A stretch of 64,000 nucleotides of DNA from Bacteroidota bacterium (GCA_002746305.1 NVWV01000001.1:62001-126000), one strand, 5' to 3'; positions 27,495-36,846 are shown, counted from the first letter of the stretch. Program-made: numbers and translations. The notes: generated by a model not told the origin, from the letters alone.

Positions 27495-28244
27495 TTAATC
27501 TTTTAGCTCGAAAATCTTAAATTTTCCCAATCCCCATTTTGCTAAACGGTATTGAATCGATACTAAAAGAACACCTAAACCATAGATAGAACTACGTTTC
27601 AAGTTAATTGAACTAGCATCATCAAAGTATTTGGTAGGGCAAGTAACTTCACCTATTTCGAAACCAGCGAAGAATACTTGGGCAGTCATTTGGTTGTCAA
27701 AAACAAAATCATCACTATTCTTCTCTATATCTATTTTTTTAAAAATAGAAGTATCAAAAGCTCTATACCCTGTGTGATATTCACTTAACTTCTGATTAAT
27801 CAATATGTTTTGGAATAAGGTAAGGATACGATTGGCTACATACTTGTACCAGGGCATTCCTCCTTTTAAAGCTCCTTTGCCAAGAATTCTACTGGCGTAT
27901 ACGGCTGGAAACACACCGTTTGCAATAATGCTGCACATACTCTTGACAAGAAGTGGAGTGTACTGGTAGTCTGGATGTACCATAATGGCAATGTCGGCTC
28001 CAACTTCTATTGCCTTATTGTAACAACTTTTTTGGTTACCTCCGTAACCTTTATTTTTATCATGAATGATTACATGGTTGATGCCAATTCTTTTAGCAAC
28101 TGCAGCGGTATCATCCTTGCTGGCATCGTCCACCAGAATAGTTTCGTCTACAATATCAAATGGTAGTTCATTGTATGTTTTTTCAAGAGTTTTTGCTGCA
28201 TTGTAAGCAGGAAAAACAACAACCACTTTTTTTCCATCTATCAT
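27495..28244 (-). CDS. Family 2 glycosyltransferase (DPM1-like)
   Basis: A 249-residue GT2 enzyme without obvious membrane helices. VVVVFPAYNAAKTLE is the nucleotide-binding start, LVDDASKDDT the first Asp motif, NKGYGGNQKSC the loop and MVHPDYQYTP the metal site in the form typical of dolichyl/polyprenyl-phosphate sugar transferases; EYHTGYRAF follows as the usual acceptor motif. It likely transfers a sugar (often mannose or glucose) onto a lipid carrier at the cytoplasmic face. Start overlaps the nhaD stop by 4 bp. Confidence 0.88.
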   Translation of the reverse strand: MIDGKKVVVVFPAYNAAKTLEKTYNELPFDIVDETILVDDASKDDTAAVAKRIGINHVIIHDKNKGYGGNQKSCYNKAIEVGADIAIMVHPDYQYTPLLVKSMCSIIANGVFPAVYASRILGKGALKGGMPWYKYVANRILTLFQNILINQKLSEYHTGYRAFDTSIFKKIDIEKNSDDFVFDNQMTAQVFFAGFEIGEVTCPTKYFDDASSINLKRSSIYGLGVLLVSIQYRLAKWGLGKFKIFELKD

Positions 28245-29563
28245 AAGAACATAAAATAGTAGGTTATAGCACCTGAGATATACCCAATTATAGCCAACCA
28301 GCTGATTTTTTTAAGATACCACATAAAGTCTATTTTTTCAAGACCCATGGCAGCAACACCAGCAGCAGAACCTATAATCAAAGCACTTCCACCAGTACCA
28401 GCACAATATGCCAGAAACTTCCAAAAGTGACCATTTGCGGCAAAATCACCAGCAGGAGCAATATCATACATGCCTTGAGCTGCTGCAACTAATGGTACAT
28501 TATCGACAATGGCTGATAGTAAACCAATGGCTACGTTAATGGAAAATATATTTCCGTTAAACGTCTTATTTAAAGAAGTTGCAACTGTGTCGAGATGCCC
28601 AAATTCCTGCAATGCTGCAACTGCAAGTAGTATTCCCAAGAAGAAAAGTACACTCGCGACATCTATTTTTTGTAATACACTAATTACAGATAAAGAAGCC
28701 TTTTTCTCCTTACTCTTGCCTTTGTGCATGATTTCTGTTACCACCCATAGAATTCCTAAACTGAGCATCATACCCATAAAAGGTGGTAAGTGAGTAAGTG
28801 TTTTAAAGACAGGAACAAATACAAGTCCAAGGATACCCAAAACGAAAACTAATGATCTCTCACCTGAAGTTGTAGGGTTGAGGAAGTGACCTGATTCTTC
28901 TTTGGTTTCTGGTCGTTCAACAGTTCCTTTGAAAGTAAAACTAAGGATTGTAAGTGGAACAAGTAGGGCCACTATACTTGGTATTACTAAGTCTACAATA
29001 AGACTTGGTACGTTTGGTAATTGACCTTTTATCCAAAGCATTGTTGTCGTAACATCGCCAATAGGAGACCATGCACCTCCTGCATTTGCTGCTATTACAA
29101 CCATACCTACAAATACCCAACGGGTCTTTTGATCTTTTACTAGCTTACGCAGTAATGATATCATTACAATAGTAGTAGTTAAGTTATCCAACGCTGCGGA
29201 GAAAAAGAAAGTAAGTATACAGATAATCCAAAGTAATTTGGTCTTGTCTGTTGTTTTTATACGGTCAGTAATTACTGCAAATCCTTCGTGAGCATCTACC
29301 AATTCAACTATGGTCATGGCTCCCATAAGGAAGAAGAGAATGTTTGCAATATCAAACATATGATGACGGAGGCCAGTATCCCCACTTACTCCATGTTCGA
29401 TAGTATGAATGATATCATGTCCTCCTTGTAAAGATAAAACATAAATTGCCCAGCAAACCATGCCAGTAATTAAAGCACTTGCGGCTTTATCTATTTTTAA
29501 AGGATGTTCAAAAGCTATAGCTGCATAGCCAAGTACAAAAACTACTATTATAAGTATTGCCAT
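28241..29563 (-). CDS. nhaD: Na+/H+ antiporter NhaD
   Basis: A 440-residue membrane protein of the NhaD/ArsB-type ion transporter superfamily, about 12 helices. Diagnostic stretches: FEHPLKIDKAASAL, FLMGAMTIVELVDAHEGF, AALDNLTTTIVMISLLRKLV, ANAGGAWSPIGDVTTTMLWI and, in the second half, AIVDNVPLVAAAQGMYD. NhaD exports sodium in exchange for protons and is common in marine bacteria. It is the first gene of a pair with the glycosyltransferase. Confidence 0.95.
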   Translation of the reverse strand: MAILIIVVFVLGYAAIAFEHPLKIDKAASALITGMVCWAIYVLSLQGGHDIIHTIEHGVSGDTGLRHHMFDIANILFFLMGAMTIVELVDAHEGFAVITDRIKTTDKTKLLWIICILTFFFSAALDNLTTTIVMISLLRKLVKDQKTRWVFVGMVVIAANAGGAWSPIGDVTTTMLWIKGQLPNVPSLIVDLVIPSIVALLVPLTILSFTFKGTVERPETKEESGHFLNPTTSGERSLVFVLGILGLVFVPVFKTLTHLPPFMGMMLSLGILWVVTEIMHKGKSKEKKASLSVISVLQKIDVASVLFFLGILLAVAALQEFGHLDTVATSLNKTFNGNIFSINVAIGLLSAIVDNVPLVAAAQGMYDIAPAGDFAANGHFWKFLAYCAGTGGSALIIGSAAGVAAMGLEKIDFMWYLKKISWLAIIGYISGAITYYFMFL

Positions 29564-29583
29564 TTTTTTAATTTAATGGGGGC

Positions 29584-29604
29584 AAAAAAACGATTTTTTA
29601 ATCG
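29584..29604 (-). terminator. Possible weak terminator after the HsdR-like gene
   Basis: On the minus strand CGATT-AAAA-AATCG is followed by seven T. The stem is only 5 bp and AT-rich and overlaps the stop codon of the upstream gene, so strength is doubtful. Confidence 0.35.
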
Positions 29605-30035
29605 CTTATTCTTGAAATGGCAGGAAATTCTTGAACAATTTCTAACTTGTTATTTATTCTAGAAAAAAAATAGTGGTGAAGTCCATTGGTCAATAGGATA
29701 TTGGGGACATCCCATAAGGAAATATAACCAGCGACTTGATTTAGAGTCTTTTGAGAAATAACAACTTTGGGAGCCTTACATTCTACAAGTAAAGATGGTT
29801 TTCCTTCAGCGTTTAGATAAGCTACATCGTACCTTTTTTTAGAATTGGGAAGATTTCGCTCCACACTTATTCTTCCTGGAGGAAATCCATTTTTGATAAG
29901 TTGATGCAGGCAGTGTTGTCTAACCCACTCTTCAGGAGTCAATTCTACGTACTTTTTTCGAACAATATCAAAAATGATGTTTCTATTATTTTCAGTTTTT
30001 ACTTGAAAGTTAAAGTTATCGAAGTTTAATTGCAC
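29598..30035 (-). CDS. Stand-alone HsdR N-terminal (PD-(D/E)XK nuclease-fold) protein
   Basis: A 145-residue protein that matches only the N-terminal domain of type I restriction R subunits (HSDR_N). The nuclease core is complete: Asp70 in KRYDVAYL and Glu85-x-Lys87 in LLVECKAPK; TPEEWVRQHCLHQLI is the preceding helix and QVAGYISLWDVPNILLTNG follows. There is no helicase part and no hsdM or hsdS nearby, so it is not a restriction system. The arrangement next to holA, divergently with 15 bp between, is one I recall in many Bacteroidota; a role in DNA repair or replication is inference. Confidence 0.8.
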   Translation of the reverse strand: MQLNFDNFNFQVKTENNRNIIFDIVRKKYVELTPEEWVRQHCLHQLIKNGFPPGRISVERNLPNSKKRYDVAYLNAEGKPSLLVECKAPKVVISQKTLNQVAGYISLWDVPNILLTNGLHHYFFSRINNKLEIVQEFPAISRISD

Positions 30036-30050
30036 GACTTATAAGTTTAC

Positions 30051-31076
30051 GTGGCCAAAGGTAGTAGTTCATATAGTGATTTCAATGCATTGATGCAGCA
30101 ATTAGATCAAGGTCAAGTTGCTCCAGTTTATCTGTTGCATGGAGAGGAGTATCATTTTTTAGAAAAATTACTTCAGAAAATTGAAGAGGTAGTAATTGAA
30201 GAAAGTACACGGAGTTTTAATCACCATACTTTTTATGCAAAGGATATATCCGTAATGGACTTACTCAATGTATCTCGACGATTTCCAATGATGGCTGAAA
30301 AGCAATTGGTGATTTTTAAAGAAGCTCAATATTGCAGAACACCTGATCAAATAATTCCATATGTTGAGAGTCCCATGGAGAGTACTGTTCTAGTATGGTA
30401 TCATCCAGGTAAAAAAATGCCAATGAATAGAAAGCCTGGAATGGCTTTCAAAAAAAATGCAGTGGTGTTTACAGCTGACCCTGTGTCGGAAAAAGAGATA
30501 GTACCTATTGTTAGTCAGTATATCAAAGATGCTGGTTATGATATTGAACCGAAACCTTTACACCTTTTGATTGAGAATAGCGGGGCCAAATTCTCTGTAA
30601 TTGTTAGAGAATTAGAGAAGGTTTTTAACAATGTAGAAAAAGGAAGTAAGATTAGAGAGGAGCACATTGAGAAATATGTGGGCATTAATAAAGAGTACAA
30701 TATATTTTCACTTCAAAAAGCATTGGCTCAAAAGCAAAAGGCCCGAAGCATTGAGATTATGAATTACTTTTCGGCTAATATGAATAACAACCCATTAGTA
30801 CTGCTGAACGCTAGTTTGTTTAGTTATTTTAAGAAAGTAGCTATTATGCAAAGCATGGTTCGCAGTACAGATAAGGAGATCATGAGTGCAGTTGGAATTC
30901 CTTTTTTTGCAATCAATGAGTATCGTCAGGCTGCATCAAATTACGGAGGTAAAAAGATAGTAAGAGTTATAGAAGTAATTAATGATTGTGATCTAAAGTT
31001 TAAAGGTATTAAAGAGAATACCGGAGATCAGAAAAGTCTATTTGAGGAAACGGTTCTAAAGATTTTAAGTCTTTAG
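30051..31076 (+). CDS. holA: DNA polymerase III subunit delta
   Basis: A 341-residue HolA starting at GTG. Delta opens the beta clamp as part of the clamp-loader complex. Features: VAPVYLLHGEEYHFLEKLL, SRRFPMMAEKQLVIFKEAQ, a middle region with MPMNRKPGMAFKKNAVVF, and ISLENSGAKFSVIVRELEK-like helix here as LLIENSGAKFSVIVRELEK, then KYVGINKEYNIFSLQKALA, the domain III start. Residues fit the family length. The gene is divergent from the HsdR-like gene with a 15-bp gap. Confidence 0.93.
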   Translation: MAKGSSSYSDFNALMQQLDQGQVAPVYLLHGEEYHFLEKLLQKIEEVVIEESTRSFNHHTFYAKDISVMDLLNVSRRFPMMAEKQLVIFKEAQYCRTPDQIIPYVESPMESTVLVWYHPGKKMPMNRKPGMAFKKNAVVFTADPVSEKEIVPIVSQYIKDAGYDIEPKPLHLLIENSGAKFSVIVRELEKVFNNVEKGSKIREEHIEKYVGINKEYNIFSLQKALAQKQKARSIEIMNYFSANMNNNPLVLLNASLFSYFKKVAIMQSMVRSTDKEIMSAVGIPFFAINEYRQAASNYGGKKIVRVIEVINDCDLKFKGIKENTGDQKSLFEETVLKILSL

Positions 31077-31141
31077 TAAATTTTTACCTTTACGTTATAT
31101 AATAATTCACTAATTTCACGACCGATTAAATAAATTAACAA

Positions 31142-33103
31142 ATGAAAAAAACATTACTTACCATTCTTTTAGCTGCACCGTTTTTGCTTTTTGCACAGCA
31201 TCCTGTAAAGGAGTTGCGTGTAATTGGGGCGGAAAACGTGAAGTTTGAAAAATCAAGCATCAGAGCTATTGATATATCTAAAGTTTCAGAGCAAACAAAA
31301 GGGAGCGATACTTATACGCCAAAGAATAAGAAAGAAAAAAACTATACCTACACTATTCTTGGAGAAACATACTACGATTTACAAACCAACTCAAGTGTTG
31401 GTAGAAGAGTCGTGTTACACTCTGACGGAACCATTAGTGCAGTTTGGACTGCAAGTGCGGATGATGGAACAAACTGGCCTAATAGAGGTACAGGTTTCAA
31501 TCACAACGATGGGAATGGTTGGATGACTGGTAGAGACAGTAGAATTGAATCTAACACAAGAACTGGATGGCCTTCAATTTCTGTTTTAGACGATGGTTCT
31601 GAATTGGTTATGGGTCATGAGTCAAATACTGGAGGTTTCGTTATGTCAAAAAATGGAACTAAAGGAAGTACATCTTTTACGACGGCAGCAGCCATTTTAG
31701 ATGATGAAAGTGTTCTTAATGTAAACAGAGTTCCTATCTGGAACAGAAGTGCAGCTACTAATGATAAACTACATATCATTTCTAACTATTGGTTTAGTAC
31801 AACTAACAATGTTCCTTTAGTTACAAGAAACGGAGTTGAGAGTCCAACTACATATAGTAGATGGAGTATCTCTGGAGACACGGCTGAAGTTGAGCATATC
31901 TTACTACCAGGTTATGATTCTACATTGTATGCAAATGGTGGTGGAGATAGCTATGCTATTGATGTTAGAGATTCAATAGTTGCAATTCTTATAGGAGGAT
32001 TAGGAGATCCAGTTTCATTGTGGAAATCTACAGATAACGGATCTAATTGGACATATACAGATGTTGATAATATTAGCTTTAAAGGTCCAAGAAGAGACCA
32101 AGAATTGACTCTTTCCGGAGATACTGTAAATACAAATGATGGGAGTTTAGACGTAATGATAGATGCTTCTGGTAATGTTCATGCATTCTGGGGGCTAGCT
32201 AGAATAGTAGGAGGTACTAATGACGATGGAGATTCTACCTTCTTTTTCTTTCCAGCTCAGACTTCTTTAAGACATTGGAAGGAAGGTGATACTGAGGTAG
32301 GAATAGTAGGAGGTGCGATAGATATGGATGGAGATAGTGTATTGACAATTGAAGCAGAAACATTTAATGCTTTAGATGCTAATGGTGCAATTCCAAATAA
32401 TTTACTATCAGCTTCTAGAACAGGAGGAACCTCATTGGTTACAATGCCAAGTGCAAGTATAGATGCAGATGGTAACCTTTTTGTTACGTATACTGCTCCA
32501 GTAGAAAATGCTCTACACTTTCTTAATTCAAACTTCAGAGACATTATGGTAGCTTATTCTACTGATGGAGGAGATAGTTGGAATGGTCCACAGAACATCA
32601 CTCAAGATAGAACTGAGGAGTGTAACTTTGCTTGCGTCGCTAAAACAGCAGATGATTATTTGCACGTAATATGGCAACAAGATGCAACTCCAGGAACTCA
32701 CCTTCAAAATCACTCAGCAGCAGCAGGAACGCATCCAAATGATATCAACAGAATTCATTATGCAGCTATTCCAGTTGTAGATATACTTGGTGACGTTATA
32801 GGTCAAAATACTGCTGGTACAAATGACTTAGAAAAAACGGCTAATGTATTTGTAGTAAGTCAAAACCAACCAAATCCATTTACAGGGACTGCAGAAGTGT
32901 TAATTTACTTGAGAGCTTCAAGTAATCTAAACCTTACTGTAACAGATATTCTAGGTAACGTATTGAATCAAGGTGATCTTGGTGTAATGGGAGCTGGTAA
33001 TCATACGGTAACAATAGATGCAAATGGCCTGACTAATGGAATATATTTCTATACTTTAAGTACTAAAGACCACAGCATAACTAAAAAAATGCAAGTAAGA
33101 TAA
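31142..33103 (+). CDS. T9SS type A cargo with sialidase-like Asp-boxes
   Basis: A 653-residue secreted protein. Signal MKKTLLTILLAAPFLLFAQ. The middle has strand repeats with at least two Asp-boxes, STDNGSNWTY and STDGGDSWNG, characteristic of sialidase/BNR beta-propellers; catalytic sialidase residues cannot be confirmed. The end is a type A sorting domain: QNQPNPFTGTAEVLIYLR, LTVTDILGNVLNQG, NGIYFYTLSTKDHSITKKMQVR. It could be an exported glycan-binding or adhesive protein. A TACCTTTA near-match to the -7 box lies at 31085-31092. A strong terminator follows. Confidence 0.8.
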   Translation: MKKTLLTILLAAPFLLFAQHPVKELRVIGAENVKFEKSSIRAIDISKVSEQTKGSDTYTPKNKKEKNYTYTILGETYYDLQTNSSVGRRVVLHSDGTISAVWTASADDGTNWPNRGTGFNHNDGNGWMTGRDSRIESNTRTGWPSISVLDDGSELVMGHESNTGGFVMSKNGTKGSTSFTTAAAILDDESVLNVNRVPIWNRSAATNDKLHIISNYWFSTTNNVPLVTRNGVESPTTYSRWSISGDTAEVEHILLPGYDSTLYANGGGDSYAIDVRDSIVAILIGGLGDPVSLWKSTDNGSNWTYTDVDNISFKGPRRDQELTLSGDTVNTNDGSLDVMIDASGNVHAFWGLARIVGGTNDDGDSTFFFFPAQTSLRHWKEGDTEVGIVGGAIDMDGDSVLTIEAETFNALDANGAIPNNLLSASRTGGTSLVTMPSASIDADGNLFVTYTAPVENALHFLNSNFRDIMVAYSTDGGDSWNGPQNITQDRTEECNFACVAKTADDYLHVIWQQDATPGTHLQNHSAAAGTHPNDINRIHYAAIPVVDILGDVIGQNTAGTNDLEKTANVFVVSQNQPNPFTGTAEVLIYLRASSNLNLTVTDILGNVLNQGDLGVMGAGNHTVTIDANGLTNGIYFYTLSTKDHSITKKMQVR

Positions 33104-33122
33104 TTACGACTTTAAAGCTTTT

Positions 33123-33157
33123 AAATCCGCTCAATGAAAATTGAGCGGATTTTTTTT
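33123..33157 (+). terminator. Rho-independent terminator
   Basis: A 13-bp perfect stem, AAATCCGCTCAAT with its complement (33140-33152), closed by a GAAA tetraloop and followed by a T-run. Confidence 0.94.
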
Positions 33158-33165
33158 AAAATTAA

Positions 33166-33196
33166 TTGACGTGGGATTAGAATTATTTTACATTTG
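33166..33196 (+). promoter_or_regulatory. Promoter of tRNA-Leu
   Basis: TTG at 33166-33168, 20 bases, then TACATTTG at 33189-33196. Both boxes match the Bacteroidota consensus, with the same spacing as at queA. Start expected near 33203, about 15 bases before the tRNA. Confidence 0.8.
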
Positions 33197-33217
33197 CAGC
33201 CCTTTAAGAAAAGGAAT

Positions 33218-33299
33218 GCGGGCGTGGTGAAATTGGTAGACACGCTAGACTTAGGATCTAGTGCCTCGCGGTGTGAAGGTTCGAGTCCTTTCGCCCGCA
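33218..33299 (+). tRNA. tRNA-Leu (anticodon TAG)
   Basis: An 82-base tRNA with a long variable arm. The acceptor stem pairs GCGGGCG (33218-33224) with CGCCCGC (33292-33298), discriminator A. The anticodon stem CTAGA/TCTAG surrounds loop CTTAGGA, giving anticodon TAG at 33252-33254, which reads CUN leucine codons. T-arm GGTTCGAGTCC is present. CCA is not encoded. It has its own promoter and terminator. Confidence 0.97.
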
Positions 33300-33312
33300 C
33301 AGAGTAAAATCG

Positions 33313-33347
33313 AACAAAGCCCTGGTAAAACAGGGTTTTGTTTTTTT
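33313..33347 (+). terminator. Rho-independent terminator after tRNA-Leu
   Basis: A 12-bp stem (33313-33324 with 33331-33342, one G-T pair), loop GTAAAA, then a T-run, 14 bases after the tRNA. Confidence 0.9.
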
Positions 33348-33407
33348 AACTCAATTCGTTCTTATTGGAATTATTTTAAACAAACACATCTCTAAAATAC
33401 AAATTCA

Positions 33408-34784
33408 ATGAACATTACCTTTGAAAAGAAAGATGATTTAAATGCTATCATAAGTGTAGTAGTTAAAAATGAAGATTATCAAGAGAACCTAAACAAGCAG
33501 TTTAAAGATTACCGAAAAAAAGCTAAAATTCCTGGTTTTAGACCTGGAACTGTTCCAATTGGTATGATTAAGCAAATGATTGGGAAGAGTACTCTTTTTG
33601 AAGAAGTAAACAGACTTACATCTGAAGCCCTATACAAGCATCTTCAGGATAACAAGATTGACATTTTGGGCCAACCTATGACGAGCGTGGATAAACCAAG
33701 TAAGACTGATTTTGATAACTATGGTGATTTTACCTTTCATTTTGACTTGGGGTTAGCTCCTATTTTTGATCTTAAGATAAGTACTAAGGACAAGTTGACA
33801 AGATACGAAATTGAGCTTGATAAGAAAGAAATAGAAACTGAAATCAAGAATCTTCGTAGGCAAAATGGTAAACTTGAAACTATGGATAAGTCAGAAACAG
33901 AGAATGATTCTATCGTTCTTATTATGACTGAAGTAGATAAAAAAGGTGAGCATAAAGATGGAGGTGTTTTTGAGCAAGAAGTTACTGTTCTTCCAGAAGT
34001 GGTAAAGAGCAAGAAGGTGAAAAAGCAACTGGTTGGTGTTTCCGTAAATGATGAACTTGACCTAAATGTATTCGACCTGTTCAATGATAATGAAATGGTC
34101 ATTACACAATCATTGGGTATTGAAAAAGAAGCTGTTTCAGGACTAAATAAAACGTTTAAAGGAAAAGTAAAGGAGATTAGACGCGTAGTTCCAGCTGAAC
34201 TAAACAAAGAGTTTTTTGATTTAGTAATGGGGCCGGATGCTGTAAAGGATGAAGCTGAATTTGAAGGTAAAATAGAAGAGAATCTTGGTTCGTACTATGT
34301 TGCTGAATCTGAGAAACAACTTGAAGCAGAGGTTAATGCAATCTTGGAAGCAAATCATAAACTAACCTTACCAAATGAGTTTTTAAAGCGATGGTTGCAA
34401 GAGACTAAACCGGAAACCTATAAGCCTGAAAATGTCGAAGAATTATACGGCACTGAATCTGGTGTGTTAAGAAAGCAATTGGTAAGAGAGAAGATTGCAG
34501 AGCAAGAAAATGTTGAAGTATCTGATGACGATATCAATCAAGCGTCTTTTGCTTATACGGCTCAAATGCTAAGACAATATGGATTGAATAATCCTGATCC
34601 AGCAATGATTCAAAACTTTGAGGCAAAGAATAGAGAAGATAAAAGCTATTTAATGCGTATCAGAGATGTAGTTATTGAGAAGAAGGTTTTGGATAAGGTG
34701 AAGGAAATGATTACTATCAAGTCGAAGAAATTGACAGTAGACAAGTTTTATGATATAGTAAAGAAATTCAACGATAAAGGATAG
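33408..34784 (+). CDS. tig: Trigger factor (ribosome-associated chaperone)
   Basis: A 458-residue trigger factor. The N-terminal ribosome-binding tail has the family motif as AKIPGFRPGTVPIGMIKQM (GFRxGxVP). The middle corresponds to the peptidyl-prolyl isomerase domain (about 165-250), which looks degenerate as is common in Bacteroidota. The C-terminal helical arms hold EAEFEGKIEENLGSYYV and IQNFEAKNREDKSYL. It meets nascent chains at the ribosome exit. As in many bacteria it stands just before clpP-clpX. Confidence 0.93.
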   Translation: MNITFEKKDDLNAIISVVVKNEDYQENLNKQFKDYRKKAKIPGFRPGTVPIGMIKQMIGKSTLFEEVNRLTSEALYKHLQDNKIDILGQPMTSVDKPSKTDFDNYGDFTFHFDLGLAPIFDLKISTKDKLTRYEIELDKKEIETEIKNLRRQNGKLETMDKSETENDSIVLIMTEVDKKGEHKDGGVFEQEVTVLPEVVKSKKVKKQLVGVSVNDELDLNVFDLFNDNEMVITQSLGIEKEAVSGLNKTFKGKVKEIRRVVPAELNKEFFDLVMGPDAVKDEAEFEGKIEENLGSYYVAESEKQLEAEVNAILEANHKLTLPNEFLKRWLQETKPETYKPENVEELYGTESGVLRKQLVREKIAEQENVEVSDDDINQASFAYTAQMLRQYGLNNPDPAMIQNFEAKNREDKSYLMRIRDVVIEKKVLDKVKEMITIKSKKLTVDKFYDIVKKFNDKG

Positions 34785-34851
34785 TCCTTTATTTGAAGCA
34801 TTTTACTATTTCTCTTTATCATTTGTGAACCAAATTGATAGGGTAATTGTT

Positions 34852-34859
34852 TACTTTTG
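34852..34859 (+). promoter_or_regulatory. -7 box of a clpP promoter
   Basis: TACTTTTG matches TAnnTTTG exactly, 16 bases before the clpP ATG; no TTG at the expected distance. clpP-clpX may thus be expressed apart from tig. Confidence 0.45.
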
Positions 34860-34875
34860 ACATTAATATATAAAT

Positions 34876-35562
34876 ATGGATTACGGTAAAGAATTTAGAA
34901 AATACGCAACTAAGCATCATGGAATCAGTAGCATGAAGGTAGACCATTATATGTCTAGCTCCATTCATGCTCCACAAGATATGACTCGTACAGTTATTGA
35001 GGAAAGACAAATGCCTTTTAGAGAGGTGGATGTTTTTTCTAGATTAATGGCTGATAGAATTATTTTCTTAGGAACTGCTATTGATGATTACATCGCTAAT
35101 GTTGTTCAGGCTCAATTGTTATTCTTAGAGAGTTCAGATGCCAAGCGAGATATCCAGATTTATATAAATAGCCCTGGAGGGTCAGTATATGCAGGTCTTG
35201 GAATTTATGATACGATGCAAATAATATCACCTGATGTAGCTACAATATGTACAGGTATGGCAGCAAGTATGGGTGCGGTATTGATGTGTGCAGGAACTAA
35301 AGGTAAACGTACTGCGTTAAAGCATAGCCGAGTAATGATACATCAACCCTTAGGTGGTACACAAGGACAGGCTTCTGATATGGAGATATCACTTAAAGAA
35401 ATCTTGAAGTTGAAAAAAGAACTTTATGATATTATTTCTCATCACTCAGGTCAGAAGTTTAATAAGGTAGAGAAGGATAGTGAGAGAGATTATTGGATGA
35501 CAGCACATGAAGCTAAAGAATATGGTATGCTTGATGAGGTTCTTGAAAAAAAATCAAAATAG
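34876..35562 (+). CDS. clpP: ATP-dependent Clp protease proteolytic subunit
   Basis: A 228-residue ClpP with a complete catalytic triad: Ser131 in GMAASMGAVLM, His156 in RVMIHQPLGG and Asp205 in the ERDYWM segment. An N-terminal extension of about 35 residues precedes the usual core start, a length common in this phylum. Tetradecamers degrade proteins fed by ClpX, encoded 2 bp downstream, or by ClpA/C with ClpS (clpS at 9.2 kb). Confidence 0.97.
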   Translation: MDYGKEFRKYATKHHGISSMKVDHYMSSSIHAPQDMTRTVIEERQMPFREVDVFSRLMADRIIFLGTAIDDYIANVVQAQLLFLESSDAKRDIQIYINSPGGSVYAGLGIYDTMQIISPDVATICTGMAASMGAVLMCAGTKGKRTALKHSRVMIHQPLGGTQGQASDMEISLKEILKLKKELYDIISHHSGQKFNKVEKDSERDYWMTAHEAKEYGMLDEVLEKKSK

Positions 35563-35564
35563 TT

Positions 35565-36791
35565 TTGGCTAAAGATATGCAATTAACCTGCTCGTTTTGT
35601 GGGAGAAGCAAAGGAGATGTAGGTCTACTTATTTCAGGTATTGATGCACACATTTGTGAGGATTGCATTCAACAGGGGAATGAGATAATCCTTTCAGAAG
35701 GAGTCACTACTAAAAAAGGAAATAAATCCAAGGATCTTAAATTAAAGAAACCGAAGGAGATAAAAGCCCTTTTGGATGAATATGTAATTGGTCAAGATGC
35801 TGCTAAGAAAGTATTAAGTGTGGCAGTCTATAACCACTATAAAAGACTTAACTATGATTCAGGAACTGATGGCGTAGAACTAGAAAAATCCAATGTTTTA
35901 CTTATTGGTGAAACAGGTACCGGTAAAACTCTACTTGCAAAAACACTAGCTCGTTCACTTGAGGTGCCATTTTGTATTGCGGACGCTACTGTTTTGACAG
36001 AAGCAGGTTATGTAGGCGAGGACGTAGAAAGTATTATTTCTAGACTGTATCAATCTGCTGACTACGATAAAGATGCTACTGAACGAGGAATCATTTACAT
36101 AGATGAAATAGATAAAATTGCACGTAAGTCTGATAACCCAAGTATCACAAGAGATGTAAGTGGGGAAGGGGTTCAACAAGGTTTGCTTAAGATTCTAGAA
36201 GGAACCGTAGCAAATGTTGCTCCACAAGGAGGACGTAAGCATCCTGATCAGAAAATGGTTCAGATTGACACATCCAATATATTATTTATATGTGGAGGTG
36301 CTTTTGACGGTATTGAAAAGATAATTTCTCGTAGAATGCAAGCTGATTCTCTAGGATTTAAGTCCAAGGCAGAAGACGATGAGTTTAAAGTAGAGCAGTA
36401 TTTAGAGTATGCTATACCTGCTGATATAAAACAGTTTGGACTAATTCCTGAGATAATTGGTCGTATACCTATTCTTACAGCTCTTAAACCTCTTGATGCA
36501 GAAACATTAAAGGCTATTCTTCTAAAACCGAAAAATGCTCTTATACGTCAGTATATTCAGCTTTTTGAGATGGAAGGGATAAAGCTGAATATTTCAGATT
36601 CGGTAATAGATTACATTGTGGCCAAAGCGGTTGAATTCAAGCTTGGTGCTCGTGGATTGCGTTCTGTCTGCGAAGCTATATTGAGTGATTATATGTATGA
36701 GGCTCCATCTGATGATAGTATCAAAGAGGTGAATATTGGAATGGATGAGGCGGAGAAAGTAATCGAACGATTACGACTGAAAGCGGCATAG
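35565..36791 (+). CDS. clpX: ATP-dependent Clp protease ATPase ClpX
   Basis: A 408-residue AAA+ unfoldase. The zinc-binding domain has Cys9, Cys12, Cys31 and Cys34 (CSFCGRSKG...ICEDC). Walker A is GETGTGKT at about 115-122, Walker B IIYIDEIDKI; sensor and pore residues are in the following region, with GLIPEIIGRIP near the end. The frame opens with TTG at 35565; an ATG at 35577 (MQLTCSFCGR) is an equally good start. It follows clpP by 2 bp and forms one operon with it. Confidence 0.97.
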   Translation: MAKDMQLTCSFCGRSKGDVGLLISGIDAHICEDCIQQGNEIILSEGVTTKKGNKSKDLKLKKPKEIKALLDEYVIGQDAAKKVLSVAVYNHYKRLNYDSGTDGVELEKSNVLLIGETGTGKTLLAKTLARSLEVPFCIADATVLTEAGYVGEDVESIISRLYQSADYDKDATERGIIYIDEIDKIARKSDNPSITRDVSGEGVQQGLLKILEGTVANVAPQGGRKHPDQKMVQIDTSNILFICGGAFDGIEKIISRRMQADSLGFKSKAEDDEFKVEQYLEYAIPADIKQFGLIPEIIGRIPILTALKPLDAETLKAILLKPKNALIRQYIQLFEMEGIKLNISDSVIDYIVAKAVEFKLGARGLRSVCEAILSDYMYEAPSDDSIKEVNIGMDEAEKVIERLRLKAA

Positions 36792-36846
36792 TTCATAAAA
36801 TAATTCTTGTTCTCCATTATAATTTCATTTGTTTTGAAAGAACTAT

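Noticed and set aside
29598..30035. Type I restriction-modification system.
   Set aside because: Only the HsdR N-terminal domain is present; no helicase part, hsdM or hsdS in the window.
33737..34207. A 156-codon minus-strand frame inside tig.
   Set aside because: Serine/threonine-rich shadow of the real trigger-factor frame; no domain or start context.
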